From Arsenicicoccus dermatophilus (GTDB lineage: Bacteria; Actinomycetota; Actinomycetes; Actinomycetales; Dermatophilaceae): a DNA stretch of 64,000 nucleotides. Positions 13,722 through 23,055 of this stretch are shown here, one piece after another. Position 1 is the stretch's first letter. Each line of letters opens with the position of its first letter. Below the pieces are notes generated by a model, which did not search any database, was not told where the DNA came from, and saw only the letters and a program-made list of their open reading frames with translations. The DNA lies in NCBI RefSeq assembly GCF_022568795.1, contig NZ_JAKZHU010000001.1:1860001-1924000 (forward strand). The letters are read 5' to 3'. The translations under genes were made by a program, and so were the position numbers.

Positions 13722-14534
13722 TCAGTGACGCAGCGCGGGATGGGCCCCGGCCGCCAGCAGGTTGGCGACGGCCTCGCGAGGCTGACCGCCGGTGACGAGC
13801 GACTCGCCCACCAGGACGGCGTCGGCGCCCGCTCGCGCGAAGTCCATCACGTCGTGAGGGCCGCGGACGCCGGACTCGGCGACCCGGACGACGGTGTCGG
13901 GCAGCAGGCGTGCGACCCGGCCGAAGGTCGACCGCTCGACCTGCAGGGTCTTCAGGTTGCGGTTGTTGACGCCGATGACCGAGGCCCCGGCGTCGAGGGC
14001 CCGGCGGGCCTCCTCCTCGTCGTGCACCTCGACCAGCACCGTCATGCCGAGCGACTCGGCGCGCTCGCGCAGCGAGACCAGCACGTCCTGGTCGAGCGCG
14101 GCGACGATGAGCAGGACGACGTCGGCGCCGTGGGCCCGCGCCTCCCACACCTGGTAGGGGTCGACCATGAAGTCCTTGCGCAGCAGCGGCACGTCGACCC
14201 GGGCGCGGACGGCGTCCAGGTCGGCCAGGCTGCCCCCGAAACGGCGCTCCTCGGTCAGCACCGAGATCACGGTGGCGCCGCCGGCCTCGTAGTCCGCCGC
14301 GAGCCCGGCCGGGTCCGCGATCAGCGCCAGCGCACCCTTGCTCGGGCTGGACCGCTTGACCTCGGCGATGACCCGCACGCCCTCGGTGCGGCCGACCGCG
14401 AGCGCGGCCCGGGCGTCCTTGGCGCACGGCTGCCCGGCCACGCGCTCCTGGAGGGCGTCGAGCGGGATCCGCTCGCGCCGCCCGGCGAGGTCGGCACGGA
14501 CGCCGGCGATGATGTCATCGAGTACGGAGGCCAC
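13722..14534 (-). CDS. trpC: indole-3-glycerol phosphate synthase
   Basis: TrpC closes the indole ring from carboxyphenylaminodeoxyribulose phosphate. The 270-residue TIM barrel has the active-site lysine K60 in [10 protein letters not shown], the LLRKDF segment, and GVNNRNLKT and SGV near the C-terminus. It is a stand-alone TrpC with no TrpF domain. The start is GTG at 14534; a TAGCCT box lies exactly six bases upstream, so trpC appears to head its own leaderless transcript although it also lies within the trp cluster. Confidence 0.96.
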   Translation of the reverse strand: MASVLDDIIAGVRADLAGRRERIPLDALQERVAGQPCAKDARAALAVGRTEGVRVIAEVKRSSPSKGALALIADPAGLAADYEAGGATVISVLTEERRFGGSLADLDAVRARVDVPLLRKDFMVDPYQVWEARAHGADVVLLIVAALDQDVLVSLRERAESLGMTVLVEVHDEEEARRALDAGASVIGVNNRNLKTLQVERSTFGRVARLLPDTVVRVAESGVRGPHDVMDFARAGADAVLVGESLVTGGQPREAVANLLAAGAHPALRH

Positions 14535-14540
14535 GGGGTC

Positions 14541-14546
14541 AGGCTA
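14541..14546 (-). promoter_or_regulatory. -10 box of trpC
   Basis: TAGCCT lies six bases before the trpC GTG, predicting a leaderless internal promoter for trpCBA and the genes behind it. Confidence 0.5.
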
Positions 14547-14630
14547 GCCACGCGCTCGGGTGGACACCCAATCGTTCCACGGACCGGCCCACGACCTGGG
14601 GGGATACCTGCCAGGATCGGGGCGGCGCGG

Positions 14631-14903
14631 TCAGTGGTGGTGCGGGCTGTTGGTGAAGGAGTCCTTGGCGCCGCCGGCGCCGTAGCCCGCCTTGGCCATG
14701 GCGATGCCGACGACCGGGCCCAGGGCCAGCAGCACCACGCCCAGACCCATCAGCCAGAAATTGAGCAGCACCACGGCGATCGCCAGGATCACGGCGCCGA
14801 GCAGGAGGACCCCGACGGCCGCCCAGGACGCCATCGACTGACCGTGGTTGTCGTGGGTGACCCGCTCGTTGACGGACGGGACGGAATCGGGACGGTCGGG
14901 CAT
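14631..14903 (-). CDS. HGxxPAAW-type small membrane protein
   Basis: This 90-residue protein carries the HGxxxAxW signature (HGQSMASWAAVGVLLLG) of a small actinobacterial family usually found beside trpC and the trp-associated membrane protein. Two hydrophobic helices follow (about residues 28-48 and 50-70), then a Gly-rich tail ending in HHH. The ATG at 14903 is chosen because AGGAG stands about seven bases upstream; an upstream ATG at 14999 lacks a ribosome site. Function is unknown. It is separated from trpC by 96 bases holding the trpC promoter. Confidence 0.85.
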   Translation of the reverse strand: MPDRPDSVPSVNERVTHDNHGQSMASWAAVGVLLLGAVILAIAVVLLNFWLMGLGVVLLALGPVVGIAMAKAGYGAGGAKDSFTNSPHHH

Positions 14904-15003
14904 CGTGGCTCCTGCTCGTGCGTTCTGGTGCGGGCTGGGTGGTGCGGGCTGCTCGGACGGGCCGCCGTCGCCTCCGCGGTCGCCGTCGCCGAGGGTCATT
15001 GTG

Positions 15004-15684
15004 TCAGGTCGCGTGCGGGGGTGGCTCGTCGTCGTGCTCCTGGGTCACACGATCCCACAGCGACAGCTCCCGGGCCGCCGCGGCGCCCGTGGCGTCGCTC
15101 ACCGCCCGTGCGGTGGGGGCGTCGTAGCGCCGGGAGAGCCCGCGGGTCCGGTCCGCCCGCGTCAGGGCGAGGACGCCCGCGAGGAGCAGCGGCGCGGTGG
15201 CGGCGAGCGCGGTCCAGGCCGCCCAGGTCGGGTGGGCGCTCACCTGGGGCGGGGAGGTGCGGCCGGTGCGGGCGGCGAGGTCGGCGGCCAGAGGGGCGGC
15301 CGGGTCGCGCAGGAACCACCCCAGCGCGACGGCGCAGCCGAGCCCGGCGAGCAGCAGGAGGGCGGCGGCGAGGCGGCGCACGACCGGGCCGGCGGTGACG
15401 GCGACCACCGCGGCGGCCGCGGCGGCGAGCCCGAGGGCCCCGGCCAGCGGGACGAGCGCGGAGCCCGTGGCGCTGACCGCCGACCCGGCCACCAGGGCCT
15501 CGCGGGAGCTGCCGGTGGCCCAGGTCTGGGTGATCAGCGCGAGCACCAGGCCCGCGCCGAGGGTGGTGAGGAGCAGGACTGAGCGGGTCGTATGCCGCCC
15601 GGCTGCGCCGGGAGAAGCGGTCCCGGGGCCGTCGTCGCGGGGCCCCGGGCCGCCAGGCCGGGTGGAGGGCTGCGGGTCGCTCAC
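15004..15684 (-). CDS. Trp-biosynthesis-associated membrane protein
   Basis: This is a 226-residue member of the family annotated as tryptophan biosynthesis-associated membrane protein (Trp_oprn_chp, Rv1610-like), found only between trpE and trpC in actinobacteria. A disordered Pro/Gly-rich N-terminus is followed by four predicted helices: about residues 38-55, 76-96, 105-123 and 152-172. The GTG at 15684 overlaps the trpE stop (GTGA), so it is coupled to TrpE. No catalytic motif is visible and the biochemical role is unknown. Confidence 0.9.
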   Translation of the reverse strand: MSDPQPSTRPGGPGPRDDGPGTASPGAAGRHTTRSVLLLTTLGAGLVLALITQTWATGSSREALVAGSAVSATGSALVPLAGALGLAAAAAAVVAVTAGPVVRRLAAALLLLAGLGCAVALGWFLRDPAAPLAADLAARTGRTSPPQVSAHPTWAAWTALAATAPLLLAGVLALTRADRTRGLSRRYDAPTARAVSDATGAAAARELSLWDRVTQEHDDEPPPHAT

Positions 15685-17216
15685 GGTGCCCGCAGCCCGG
15701 TCGCGGCCGCCACCGCGCGCAGCGCTGCCGCGGCCTTGGTCACCGTCTCGCGGCGCTCGGTCTCGGGCACCGAGTCGGCGACGATCCCGGCGCCGGCCTG
15801 GACGTGGGCGACCCCGTCGCGGACGAGGGCGGTGCGGATCGCGATCGCCATGTCCAGGTCGCCGTGCAGGTCGAGGTAGCCGACGACGCCGCCGTACAGC
15901 CCGCGCCGGCTGGGCTCGAGCTCGTCGATGAGGGCGAGCGCCCGCGGCTTCGGCGCCCCGGACAGGGTGCCGGCGGGGAAGGTCGCGGCGAGCGCGTCGT
16001 ACGCCCCGAGCCCGTCCCGGAGCGTCCCGACGACGGTGGACTCGATGTGCATGATGTGGCTGTAGCGGCGCACCTGCATGAACTCGACCGTGTCGACGGA
16101 TCCCGCGTCGCAGACCCGTTGGAGGTCGTTGCGGGACAGGTCGACGAGCATGACGTGCTCGGAGCGCTCCTTGGGGTCGGCGAGCAGGTCCTGCTCGTGC
16201 TGGACGTCCTCCTCCGGGGTGGCGCCGCGGGGGCGGGAGCCGGCGATGGGGTGGGTGATGACCCGGCGGCCGGTGACCTTGACCAGCGCCTCGGGGCTGG
16301 AGCCGACCACGTCGTAGCTGCCGCCGTCGGGGTCGGGGCAGCGCAGGAGGTACATGTAGGGGCTGGGGTTGGAGGCGCGCAGCACGCGGTAGACGTCCAG
16401 GGCGTCGGCCGGGCAGGGCACGGTGAACCGCTGGGACAGGACGACCTGGAAGACCTCCCCGGCGCGGATCGCCTCCTGGCCGGCCTCGACCATGGCCAGG
16501 AAGTCCGCCTCGGCGACGTTGCTGGTCGCCTCGGGCCGGACCGGCTCGACGACGGCGACCGTGGAGGGCGCGGGCTGCGCCAGGTCGCGGGCCATCTGGT
16601 CCAGGCGGGCGACGGCCCCGGCGTGGGCCTCGTCGACCCGCTCGTCGGTGCCGTCGACGTTGATCGCGTCGGCCACCAGCAGGATCGAGCCGTCGCTGTG
16701 GTCGAGGACCGCCAGGTCGGTCGCGAGCATCATGGCCAGCTCGGGCAGGTGCAGCTCGTCGGGCGCCCGGTCGGGCACGCGCTCCCAGCGGCGGACGGCG
16801 TCGTAGCCGATGAACCCGACCAGCCCACCGGTGAGCGGCGGCAGCCCGGCCAGCGGCTCGGTGCCGAGGAGGGCGAGGGTGTCGCGCAGCACCTCGACCG
16901 GGATCCCCTCGGTGGGCAGCCCCGCGGGCACGTCCCCCAGCCACCGGGCCTCGCCGGCGCGCTCGGTCAAGGTCGCGAGGGCGCGGGCGCCGACGATGGA
17001 GTACCTGCTCCACACGCCGCCGTGCTCGGCCGACTCGAGCAGGAAGGAGCCGGGGCGGTCCTGGGCGAGCTTGCGGTAGACCGACAGCGGGGTCTCGGCG
17101 TCGGCGAGCAGCCGGCGCACGACCGGGACGACCCGGCGGTCCCGGGCGAGCTCGCGGAAGGTCGCCAGGTCCGGCCAGGTGACGCCGAAGGACAGGTCGG
17201 GGGTGGGTGCGCTCAT
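15681..17216 (-). CDS. trpE: anthranilate synthase component I
   Basis: TrpE makes anthranilate from chorismate. The 511 residues hold the chorismate-binding domain with [17 protein letters not shown] and the C-terminal [12 protein letters not shown] motif; the N-terminal regulatory domain has [15 protein letters not shown], where the LLES segment usually forms the tryptophan feedback site. No trpG/pabA partner is in the window, so the glutaminase must be encoded elsewhere. The ATG at 17216 overlaps the hisI stop (ATGA). No leader peptide with tandem Trp codons is visible, so classical attenuation is unlikely at this junction. Confidence 0.97.
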   Translation of the reverse strand: MSAPTPDLSFGVTWPDLATFRELARDRRVVPVVRRLLADAETPLSVYRKLAQDRPGSFLLESAEHGGVWSRYSIVGARALATLTERAGEARWLGDVPAGLPTEGIPVEVLRDTLALLGTEPLAGLPPLTGGLVGFIGYDAVRRWERVPDRAPDELHLPELAMMLATDLAVLDHSDGSILLVADAINVDGTDERVDEAHAGAVARLDQMARDLAQPAPSTVAVVEPVRPEATSNVAEADFLAMVEAGQEAIRAGEVFQVVLSQRFTVPCPADALDVYRVLRASNPSPYMYLLRCPDPDGGSYDVVGSSPEALVKVTGRRVITHPIAGSRPRGATPEEDVQHEQDLLADPKERSEHVMLVDLSRNDLQRVCDAGSVDTVEFMQVRRYSHIMHIESTVVGTLRDGLGAYDALAATFPAGTLSGAPKPRALALIDELEPSRRGLYGGVVGYLDLHGDLDMAIAIRTALVRDGVAHVQAGAGIVADSVPETERRETVTKAAAALRAVAAATGLRAP

Positions 17217-17623
17217 GCGGTGGCCTCCGGTCGGGTGCCCTGGACCGCGCCCAGGTCGGTGAAGAAGCAGGTCCGGTCCCCGGTGTGGCAGGCCGCGCCG
17301 ACCTGGTCGACGCGGACCAGCAGCGCGTCCCCGTCGCAGTCCACGGCCACGCTGCGCACCCACTGGGAGTGCCCGGAGGTGTCGCCCTTGCGCCAGTACT
17401 CCTGGCGGCTGCGGCTCCAGAAGGTCACCCGTCCCTCGCTCAGGGTCCGGCGCAGCGCCTCGTCGTCCATCCACCCGAGCATCAGCACCTCGCCGGTGTC
17501 GTGCTGCTGGACGACGGCGGCGACCAGGCCGTGGTCGTCACGCCTGAGGCGGGCGGCGAGGTCGGCCGGGAGGACGTCAGGACGTGTGCCGGAGGGCTGC
17601 GGGTCGGGGTGCACGAACGTCAT
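17213..17623 (-). CDS. hisI: phosphoribosyl-AMP cyclohydrolase
   Basis: HisI opens the purine ring of phosphoribosyl-AMP in histidine synthesis. The 136-residue protein has WMDDEAL, the core [19 protein letters not shown], and the metal sites DCDGDA and [10 protein letters not shown]. It is the separate cyclohydrolase; the pyrophosphohydrolase is hisE at 25724-25987. The ATG at 17623 lacks a clear ribosome site, so the exact start is less sure. It is followed directly by trpE with an ATGA overlap, the mycobacterial order. Confidence 0.95.
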   Translation of the reverse strand: MTFVHPDPQPSGTRPDVLPADLAARLRRDDHGLVAAVVQQHDTGEVLMLGWMDDEALRRTLSEGRVTFWSRSRQEYWRKGDTSGHSQWVRSVAVDCDGDALLVRVDQVGAACHTGDRTCFFTDLGAVQGTRPEATA

Positions 17624-17779
17624 TGTGCCAAGTCGCCCGCCCCGGGCCGGTGATCGTCTCGTGCCGTCGCCGCCTCGTGGTCGTGGCTCACGGGGATCAC
17701 GCCCGACCCTGGGGGTGCCCGGGGACGCTCGCGATCGCTCACCGTGCCGGGGTGGTCCCCGCGGTGCGAGAGTGGACGC

Positions 17780-18418
17780 ATGACGAGACTCGCCCACGCC
17801 CAGCGCCAGGCCCTCTGCGACGCCTTCGACCGGCTCGGGCCCGACGCGCCCACCCTCGACGAGGGGTGGACGACGCGCGACCTGGCGGCCCACCTCGCCA
17901 CCCGCGACCGCCGCCCCGACGCCGTCCCCGGCATCGGCCTGCCCCTGCTCGCCTCCTGGACCCGCAAGGTGCAGGCGGAGTACGCCGCGCGCCCCTGGCC
18001 CGAGCTGGTGGACCTGGTGCGGTTCGGGCCGCCGGCCTATGCCGTGACCCGGATCCCCGCGGTCGGCGAGCGGGTCGACCTGGCGGAGTACTACATCCAC
18101 CACGAGGACGTCCTGCGCGCCCAGACCCCGGCGTCGTCGGTGCCGGTCACCCCCGAGCTGGAGCGGGCACTGTGGGCGCTGCTGCCCGTGATGGGTCGGC
18201 TGCTCCTGATGCGGGCCAAGGTCGGCGTGCGGCTGGCCTGCGAGGGCTTCGGCGAGGAGCTGCTGCACGCCCCCACCGACGCGGGCACGGTGACCCTCAC
18301 CGGCCGCCCCGGCGACCTGCTGCTCCACCTGTCCGGGCGGGGCGAGGCTGCCGACGTGGCGGTCACCGGTCCACCGGCCGCCGACGCGGCCTACCGCGCC
18401 ACCTCCCTCGGGCTGTGA
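17780..18418 (+). CDS. TIGR03085 family metal-binding protein
   Basis: This 212-residue protein belongs to the DinB/mycothiol-maleylpyruvate isomerase superfamily, TIGR03085 branch. Its likely metal ligands are the N-terminal histidine in [17 protein letters not shown] and the paired histidines in [15 protein letters not shown]. Members are thought to use or handle mycothiol; no substrate is known. The ATG at 17780 follows GAGAGT by six bases and is probably leaderless. It runs opposite to the flanking his genes and shares a strong hairpin terminator with hisF. Confidence 0.88.
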   Translation: MTRLAHAQRQALCDAFDRLGPDAPTLDEGWTTRDLAAHLATRDRRPDAVPGIGLPLLASWTRKVQAEYAARPWPELVDLVRFGPPAYAVTRIPAVGERVDLAEYYIHHEDVLRAQTPASSVPVTPELERALWALLPVMGRLLLMRAKVGVRLACEGFGEELLHAPTDAGTVTLTGRPGDLLLHLSGRGEAADVAVTGPPAADAAYRATSLGL

Positions 18419-18425
18419 CCTGAGC

Positions 18426-18473
18426 CGACGAGCGGGTATGCCAGATGCCCTTCTGCGCCATACCCGCTCGTCG
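18426..18473. terminator. bidirectional terminator
   Basis: CGACGAGCGGGTATG pairs perfectly with CATACCCGCTCGTCG (15 bp, 18-base loop) between the convergent TIGR03085 and hisF genes. The stem carries GGTATG, the word enriched across the window. Confidence 0.8.
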
Positions 18474-18491
18474 CACCACCCGCGCGGGCGC

Positions 18492-19264
18492 TCAGCGGAC
18501 CTGGTGACCCGCCTCGCGCAGCGCCGCCTTGACCTGACCGATCGTCAGCTCGCCGTAGTGGAAGACGCTGGCCGCCAGCACCGCGTCGGCCCCGGCGTCC
18601 ACCGCCGGCGCGAAGTGCCCCAGCCGGCCTGCCCCACCGCTGGCGATCAGGGGGACCGTGACCGCCTCGCGGACCAGCCGCACCAGCTCCAGGTCGAAGC
18701 CGTCCTTGGTGCCGTCGGCGTCCATGGAGTTGAGCAGGATCTCCCCGGCTCCCAGGTCCGCGGCGCGCGCGCACCACTCGACCGCGTCGAGGCCGGTGCC
18801 CCGCCGCCCGCCGTGGGTGGTCACCTCGAACCCGCCCGTCGCGCGGTCCTGCTCGTCGCGCCGCCGCCGGACGTCGGCCGACAGGACGAGCACCTGGTCG
18901 CCGAAACGGTCGGCGATCTGCGCGATCACCTCGGGCCGGGCGATGGCGGCGGTGTTGATGCCCACCTTGTCCGCGCCCGCCCGCAGCAGCCGGTCCACGT
19001 CGTCGACGGTCCGCACTCCCCGCCGACGGTCAGCGGGATGAAGACCTGCTCGGCGCAGCGACTGACCATGTCGTAGGTCGTCGCCCGGTCCCCGCTGCTC
19101 GCGGTCACGTCGAGGAAGGTCAGCTCGTCCGCCCCCTGCGCGTCATAGGTGCGAGCGAGCTCGACCGGGTCGCCCGCGTCCCGCAGGTCGTCGAAGTTGA
19201 TCCCCTTGACGACGCGGCCGGCGTCGACGTCGAGGCAGGGGATGACACGGGTCGCGACGCTCAT
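18492..19264 (-). CDS. hisF: imidazole glycerol phosphate synthase HisF, frame interrupted
   Basis: HisF uses ammonia from HisH to cyclise PRFAR to imidazole glycerol phosphate and AICAR. The N-terminal half begins [16 protein letters not shown] with catalytic D12; the C-terminal half has the second catalytic Asp in LSADVRRR and the phosphate loops ASGGAG and AASVFHYGE. The frame breaks at the C-run 19018-19021: FIPLTVGG should continue as [12 protein letters not shown], which is in another frame. Adding one G gives about 257 residues, the normal length. TAGCAT lies six bases before the ATG, so it is probably leaderless. I judge the break to be sequence error. Confidence 0.93.
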
Positions 19265-19270
19265 GGTCCG

Positions 19271-19276
19271 ATGCTA
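19271..19276 (-). promoter_or_regulatory. -10 box of hisF
   Basis: TAGCAT lies six bases before the hisF ATG at 19264. The rest of the 257-base gap to the divergent kinase gene (19265-19521) shows no convincing gene. Confidence 0.5.
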
Positions 19277-19508
19277 GGTCGTCGACGACCGGACCTCGGC
19301 ACCGTCTCGGGAACACCCTCCGGCGGCGCCGGTCACGCCCAGCGTCGTCGCGGGTCGCCCCCGGCGACGGCGGACCGTCGTGGGACAGGGGAGCTTCGTG
19401 GGGCAGGTGCTCGCAGGACGCGTTCGCACGTCGTACGTCCAGGTGGGCGCCGCGCGGGGGCGGACCCCGTGCAGGCGCTGCTGACCGGCACGGACCAGGA
19501 GGCGCGAC

Positions 19509-19514
19509 TAGCCT
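19509..19514 (+). promoter_or_regulatory. -10 box of P-loop kinase gene
   Basis: TAGCCT lies seven bases before the ATG at 19522, a leaderless arrangement. Confidence 0.45.
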
Positions 19515-19521
19515 GACGACC

Positions 19522-20100
19522 ATGACTGCCGAGCCCGTCACCGAGGCGGTCACCGCTCTGCTCGCCCTCGCCCGTGCGCGCGGGCCCCGGTGCGGCGCCG
19601 TGACCGTCCTCGCCGTCGACGGCCGTAGCGGGTCCGGCAAGACGACCCTCGCCGCCGTGGTCACGGACCGGCTGCGGGCGGACGGGACGGACCCGGTCGT
19701 CCTCCACCTCGACGACGCCTACCCGGGCTGGGACGGTCTGTCCCAGACCCCACCGGCGCTCGCCGAGAGCCTGCTGCGGCCGCTCGGTCGGGGCCGCGCC
19801 GGATGCTACCGACGGTGGGACTGGATCGCGGACCGCCCGGGCGGCCTGGTCGAGATCCCCCGCGACACGGCCTGGCTCGTCCTCGAGGGGGTGGGTGCGG
19901 GCACCCGTCCGATCCGGCCCTGGCTGAGCGCGCTCGCGTGGCTCGAGGCCCCCACGCCGGTGCGCCGACGCCGAGGTCTGGACCGCGACGGCGAGAGCTA
20001 TGCCCCGCACTGGGAGCGGTGGGCCCGGCAGGAGGACGCGCTGCTGGCCGGCGACCCGGTCCACGATCACGCCGACGTCCAGGTGGATACGCGAGACTGA
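19522..20100 (+). CDS. uridine kinase-like P-loop NTPase
   Basis: This 192-residue P-loop protein resembles the uridine kinase/phosphoribulokinase superfamily as annotated in actinobacteria. The Walker A loop GRSGSGKT is at 34-41, and HLDDAYPGWDG supplies a Walker B-like acidic pair. The WLEAP and RRRGLDRDG segments near the C-terminus resemble the lid. The substrate cannot be set from sequence; nucleoside kinase is the family guess. It diverges from hisF and leads into a short reading frame and a FUSC-type membrane protein. Confidence 0.8.
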   Translation: MTAEPVTEAVTALLALARARGPRCGAVTVLAVDGRSGSGKTTLAAVVTDRLRADGTDPVVLHLDDAYPGWDGLSQTPPALAESLLRPLGRGRAGCYRRWDWIADRPGGLVEIPRDTAWLVLEGVGAGTRPIRPWLSALAWLEAPTPVRRRRGLDRDGESYAPHWERWARQEDALLAGDPVHDHADVQVDTRD

Positions 20101-20104
20101 GCAG

Positions 20105-20236
20105 GTGGGCGACGAACCGAAGGACATGACCGACCAGGGCCCGGACCTCCAGGTGCCGGGCCGGGCGACCGGCACCCCCGTCGGGCAGATCGACACCCTC
20201 GCGACCCTCGTGCGCACCGCCCAGGAGCAGATCTGA
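20105..20236 (+). CDS. possible small protein, 43 residues
   Basis: A short frame starts at GTG 20105 (or ATG 20126, 36 residues) four bases after the kinase stop, and ends two bases before the FUSC-gene ATG. An AAGGA lies just before the inner ATG, and the ribosome site of the next gene (AGGAG near 20223) lies inside it, as expected for translational coupling. The sequence (DQGPDLQVPGRATG) has no recognised domain. It may be only a leader. Confidence 0.3.
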   Translation: MGDEPKDMTDQGPDLQVPGRATGTPVGQIDTLATLVRTAQEQI

Positions 20237-20238
20237 CC

Positions 20239-21411
20239 ATGCAGCGCGACCTGAGACCCGACTGGGGTGACCGCGCCGTCCGGGTGGGTCGCTCCTCCGC
20301 CCGCGTGACCCGCCACGGCCTGCTGCGCAGCGGGCGGCGGCTGCGCCAGCGGCTGTTCTTCATCGCCCAGTGCTCCGTGGGCGCCGCCACGGCATACTCC
20401 CTGGCGCACTACGTCTTCCACATCAGGTCGCCGCTGTTCGCCCCCGTCGCCGCCATCGTCGCCCTCGGCATGACCTACGGCCAGCGGCTGCGGCGCGCGG
20501 TGGAGATCACCATCGGCGTGGCGGTGGGGGCCTTCGTCGGCGAGAGCTTCGTGCACCTCTTCGGCATCGGACCGCTGCAGGTCTTCCTGATCGTGGCGGT
20601 CGGGATGATGACGGCCACCCTGCTCGGGGCGGGGCAGCTCATGGCCAACCAGGCCGGCATCCAGGGCATGATCGTCGCCCTGCTCGCGGCGGCACCCGGC
20701 GGGGCCTTCGGACGGTGGTTCGAGGCGCTGCTCGGATCCGTGGTCGCGCTGGTGTTCGCGTCGTTCGTGCCCAGCTCCTCGTTGATACGTCCCCGCAGCC
20801 AGGCCAGCAAGATCCTCGACGCGCTCGGCGACCTGCTGCACGAGACCTCCACCGCGCTGCGCGACGACGACCTGGAGGCCTGCGAGGACGCCCTCGGGGC
20901 TGCCCGCTCCACGGAGAAGGACCTCACCGCCCTGCGCGGCTTCTCCGCGGACAGCCTCGAGGTGATGCGGGTGACGCCCTTCCACCGGCAGCACCGCCCG
21001 GCCGTCGCGGAGGTCGCCAACCTCATGGAGCCCATGGACCGGGCCATCCGCAACGCGCGGGTGCTGATCCGCCGGGCCACCGTCGCCCTGCAGAACGGCG
21101 AGCACGTCCCCGACCCCTACGTGGACGCCATCGACCGGCTCGCGGACGCCGTGGACCACATGGCCGACGCCCTCAGCGCCGGCCGCCTCTCGGACACCCT
21201 GGAGCCCGAGCTGCTCGAGATCGGCCGGCTCACCCGCACGCCCGACCCGGACGCGACCCTGTCGGCCGAGGTGATCCGTGCCCAGCTGCGGTCCATCGTG
21301 GTGGACCTGCTGCAGGTGCTGGGGCTGAGCTTCGACGACGCCCAGCACCACATCCGACAGGTGCTCGTCACCGATCTCGGCGACGACGCCGCGCCGCCGC
21401 TGCCGCAGTGA
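20239..21411 (+). CDS. FUSC family / aromatic acid exporter-like membrane protein
   Basis: This 390-residue protein has an N-terminal membrane domain of about six helices (residues 40-185, with RSPLFAPVAAIVALGMTYGQRLRRAVEITIG split by a basic loop typical of FUSC/ArAE proteins) and a long helical cytoplasmic tail. Relatives export aromatic acids or fusaric acid, but many actinobacterial members are uncharacterised. It follows the kinase gene on the same strand and converges on the NCS2 permease 12 bases away, with no obvious terminator between. Confidence 0.82.
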   Translation: MQRDLRPDWGDRAVRVGRSSARVTRHGLLRSGRRLRQRLFFIAQCSVGAATAYSLAHYVFHIRSPLFAPVAAIVALGMTYGQRLRRAVEITIGVAVGAFVGESFVHLFGIGPLQVFLIVAVGMMTATLLGAGQLMANQAGIQGMIVALLAAAPGGAFGRWFEALLGSVVALVFASFVPSSSLIRPRSQASKILDALGDLLHETSTALRDDDLEACEDALGAARSTEKDLTALRGFSADSLEVMRVTPFHRQHRPAVAEVANLMEPMDRAIRNARVLIRRATVALQNGEHVPDPYVDAIDRLADAVDHMADALSAGRLSDTLEPELLEIGRLTRTPDPDATLSAEVIRAQLRSIVVDLLQVLGLSFDDAQHHIRQVLVTDLGDDAAPPLPQ

Positions 21412-21423
21412 GGTCGCGGACGG

Positions 21424-22929
21424 TCAGCGTGCGTCGTCGGCTCCTGCCGCGGACGACCGTGGCGGGGCCCCGGTGGCCCGGGCGGACGCGGCGCCGTCGA
21501 CGTAGTCCTCGTCGACATACATGCCGGGGGTGTCCAGGACCAGGTTGGTGCCGCCTGCCCGGTCCGCCTGCTCCCGCAGCGCGCTCGGCGCGACGGCGCG
21601 GGCGAGGTGGTAGAGGACCACGGTGACGACGGTGCCCAGGGCGATGCCGCCGAGGGTGAAGTCCGAGGTGATCCGCAGCGAGGTGTCTCCGATGCCGATG
21701 ATGATGCCCGCGGCGACCGGCACGAGGTTGACCGGGTTGCCGAAGTCGACGCCGTTCTCCTTCCAGATCTTGGCGCCCAGCAGGCCGATCATGCCGTAGA
21801 GCACGACGCAGATCCCGCCGAGCACCCCGCCGGGCGTCGCGGAGACGACGGCGCCGAACTTCGGGGAGAAGCCGAACCCGATGGCCACCAGCGCGGCCAC
21901 GACGTACGCCGCGGTGGAGTAGACACGCGTCGCGGCCATGACACCGATGTTCTCGGCATAGGTCGTGGTGGGACCGGCGCCGACCCCCGTGGCGAGCACG
22001 GAGCCCAGGCCGTCGGCCATGATCGCGCGGCCCATCTCCCGGTCGAGCGGGGCACCGGTCATCTCGGCGACCGCCTTGACGTGCCCGGTGTTCTCGGCGA
22101 CGAGGGCGATGACCACGGGCAGCGCGAGCAGCGCGTAGGTCCAGGACAGCTGGGGCAGGTGCCAGCCGACGACCGTGCCGGACGTGGGCGGCGGGAAGCC
22201 GAACCACGGCGCCGCCGACACCGCCGACCAGTCGACGCGCAGGTGCTCGACGACACCGGTCGGGCTCCTGGGCGAGACGGCCCCGGGCTGGAAGCTCGTG
22301 ATCGGCCCGCTCACCCGGTCCAGCACCCACGACAGCAGGTAGCCGACCAGGAGCGACAGGAAGATCGCGATCCGCGACAGGAAGCCCCGCACACCCACGT
22401 CGAGCAGCACCACCACGAGCATGACGACGAGCGCCACCCACTGGTCCTGCGGCCAGTAGGTCCGGGCGACGACGGGCGCGAGGTTGAAGCCGATCAGCAT
22501 GACCACCGCGCCGGTCACCGCGGGCGGCAGCGTGCGGTGGATCGCCGAGGCGCCGGCCAGGTGGATGATCAGGCCCACGACGAGCAGGGCGACGCCGCAC
22601 CACAGCATCGCGCCGGACACGTGCGCCGGCGACCCGCCCGCGGCGTAGATCGCGGTCGCGACCCCCACGAAGGAAGCCGACGACCCGAGATAGCTCGGCA
22701 CCCGCCCGCGCACCACGGCCAGGAAGATCAGGGTGGCGACACCACTCATCATCACCGCGAGCTGCGGGTTGAGCCCCATCAGGATCGGGAAGACGAAGGT
22801 CGCGCCGAACATCGCCACGACGTGCTGGGCGCCCAGACCGATGGTCTTGCCCCAGCTGAGCCGCTCGTGCGGAGCGACCACCGCCCCTGGCTCCAGAACC
22901 CCGTCGTTGTGCAGCGTCCACAGCGCCAT
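21424..22929 (-). CDS. uracil/xanthine permease (NCS2)
   Basis: This nucleobase:cation symporter-2 has 12-14 membrane helices. The NCS2 signature QHVVAMFGATFVFP lies near residue 37, and the substrate-site region AENIGVMAATRVYS, with E and N in transmembrane helix 8, points to uracil (UraA/PyrP-like) rather than xanthine. The ATG at 22929 (501 residues) is chosen because GAGGAG is seven bases upstream; the ATG at 22935 would crowd that site. A TAGGAT box at 22969-22974 predicts a 33-base leader. Uracil uptake fits the pyrimidine genes elsewhere in the window. Confidence 0.92.
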   Translation of the reverse strand: MALWTLHNDGVLEPGAVVAPHERLSWGKTIGLGAQHVVAMFGATFVFPILMGLNPQLAVMMSGVATLIFLAVVRGRVPSYLGSSASFVGVATAIYAAGGSPAHVSGAMLWCGVALLVVGLIIHLAGASAIHRTLPPAVTGAVVMLIGFNLAPVVARTYWPQDQWVALVVMLVVVLLDVGVRGFLSRIAIFLSLLVGYLLSWVLDRVSGPITSFQPGAVSPRSPTGVVEHLRVDWSAVSAAPWFGFPPPTSGTVVGWHLPQLSWTYALLALPVVIALVAENTGHVKAVAEMTGAPLDREMGRAIMADGLGSVLATGVGAGPTTTYAENIGVMAATRVYSTAAYVVAALVAIGFGFSPKFGAVVSATPGGVLGGICVVLYGMIGLLGAKIWKENGVDFGNPVNLVPVAAGIIIGIGDTSLRITSDFTLGGIALGTVVTVVLYHLARAVAPSALREQADRAGGTNLVLDTPGMYVDEDYVDGAASARATGAPPRSSAAGADDAR

Positions 22930-22968
22930 CAGCATGCTCCTCGCCGGCCAGTCCCTCCGGCCCGAGTC

Positions 22969-22974
22969 ATCCTA
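22969..22974 (-). promoter_or_regulatory. -10 box of NCS2 permease
   Basis: TAGGAT on the minus strand about 40 bases before the ATG at 22929, followed by a short leader with a GAGGAG ribosome site. Confidence 0.4.
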
Positions 22975-23055
22975 GCGACGCCAGGACCACCACCCCGGCG
23001 CCCGTCCACAGGTGCAGCGGGTCCCCGAGACGACGAGCAGCAGGTATGCCGGGAG

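Noticed and set aside
14904-14999. N-terminal extension of the HGxxPAAW-type protein to the ATG at 14999
   Set aside because: No ribosome site is present there, whereas AGGAG stands before the ATG at 14903; the extra residues are disordered and not part of the family.
17217-17300. Tryptophan attenuator before trpE
   Set aside because: trpE overlaps hisI directly; no leader peptide with tandem Trp codons or terminator is seen.
19271-19516. Plus-strand frame of 81 codons in the hisF/kinase gap
   Set aside because: It starts inside the hisF -10 box, has no ribosome site and is Arg/Gly-rich shadow-like sequence.
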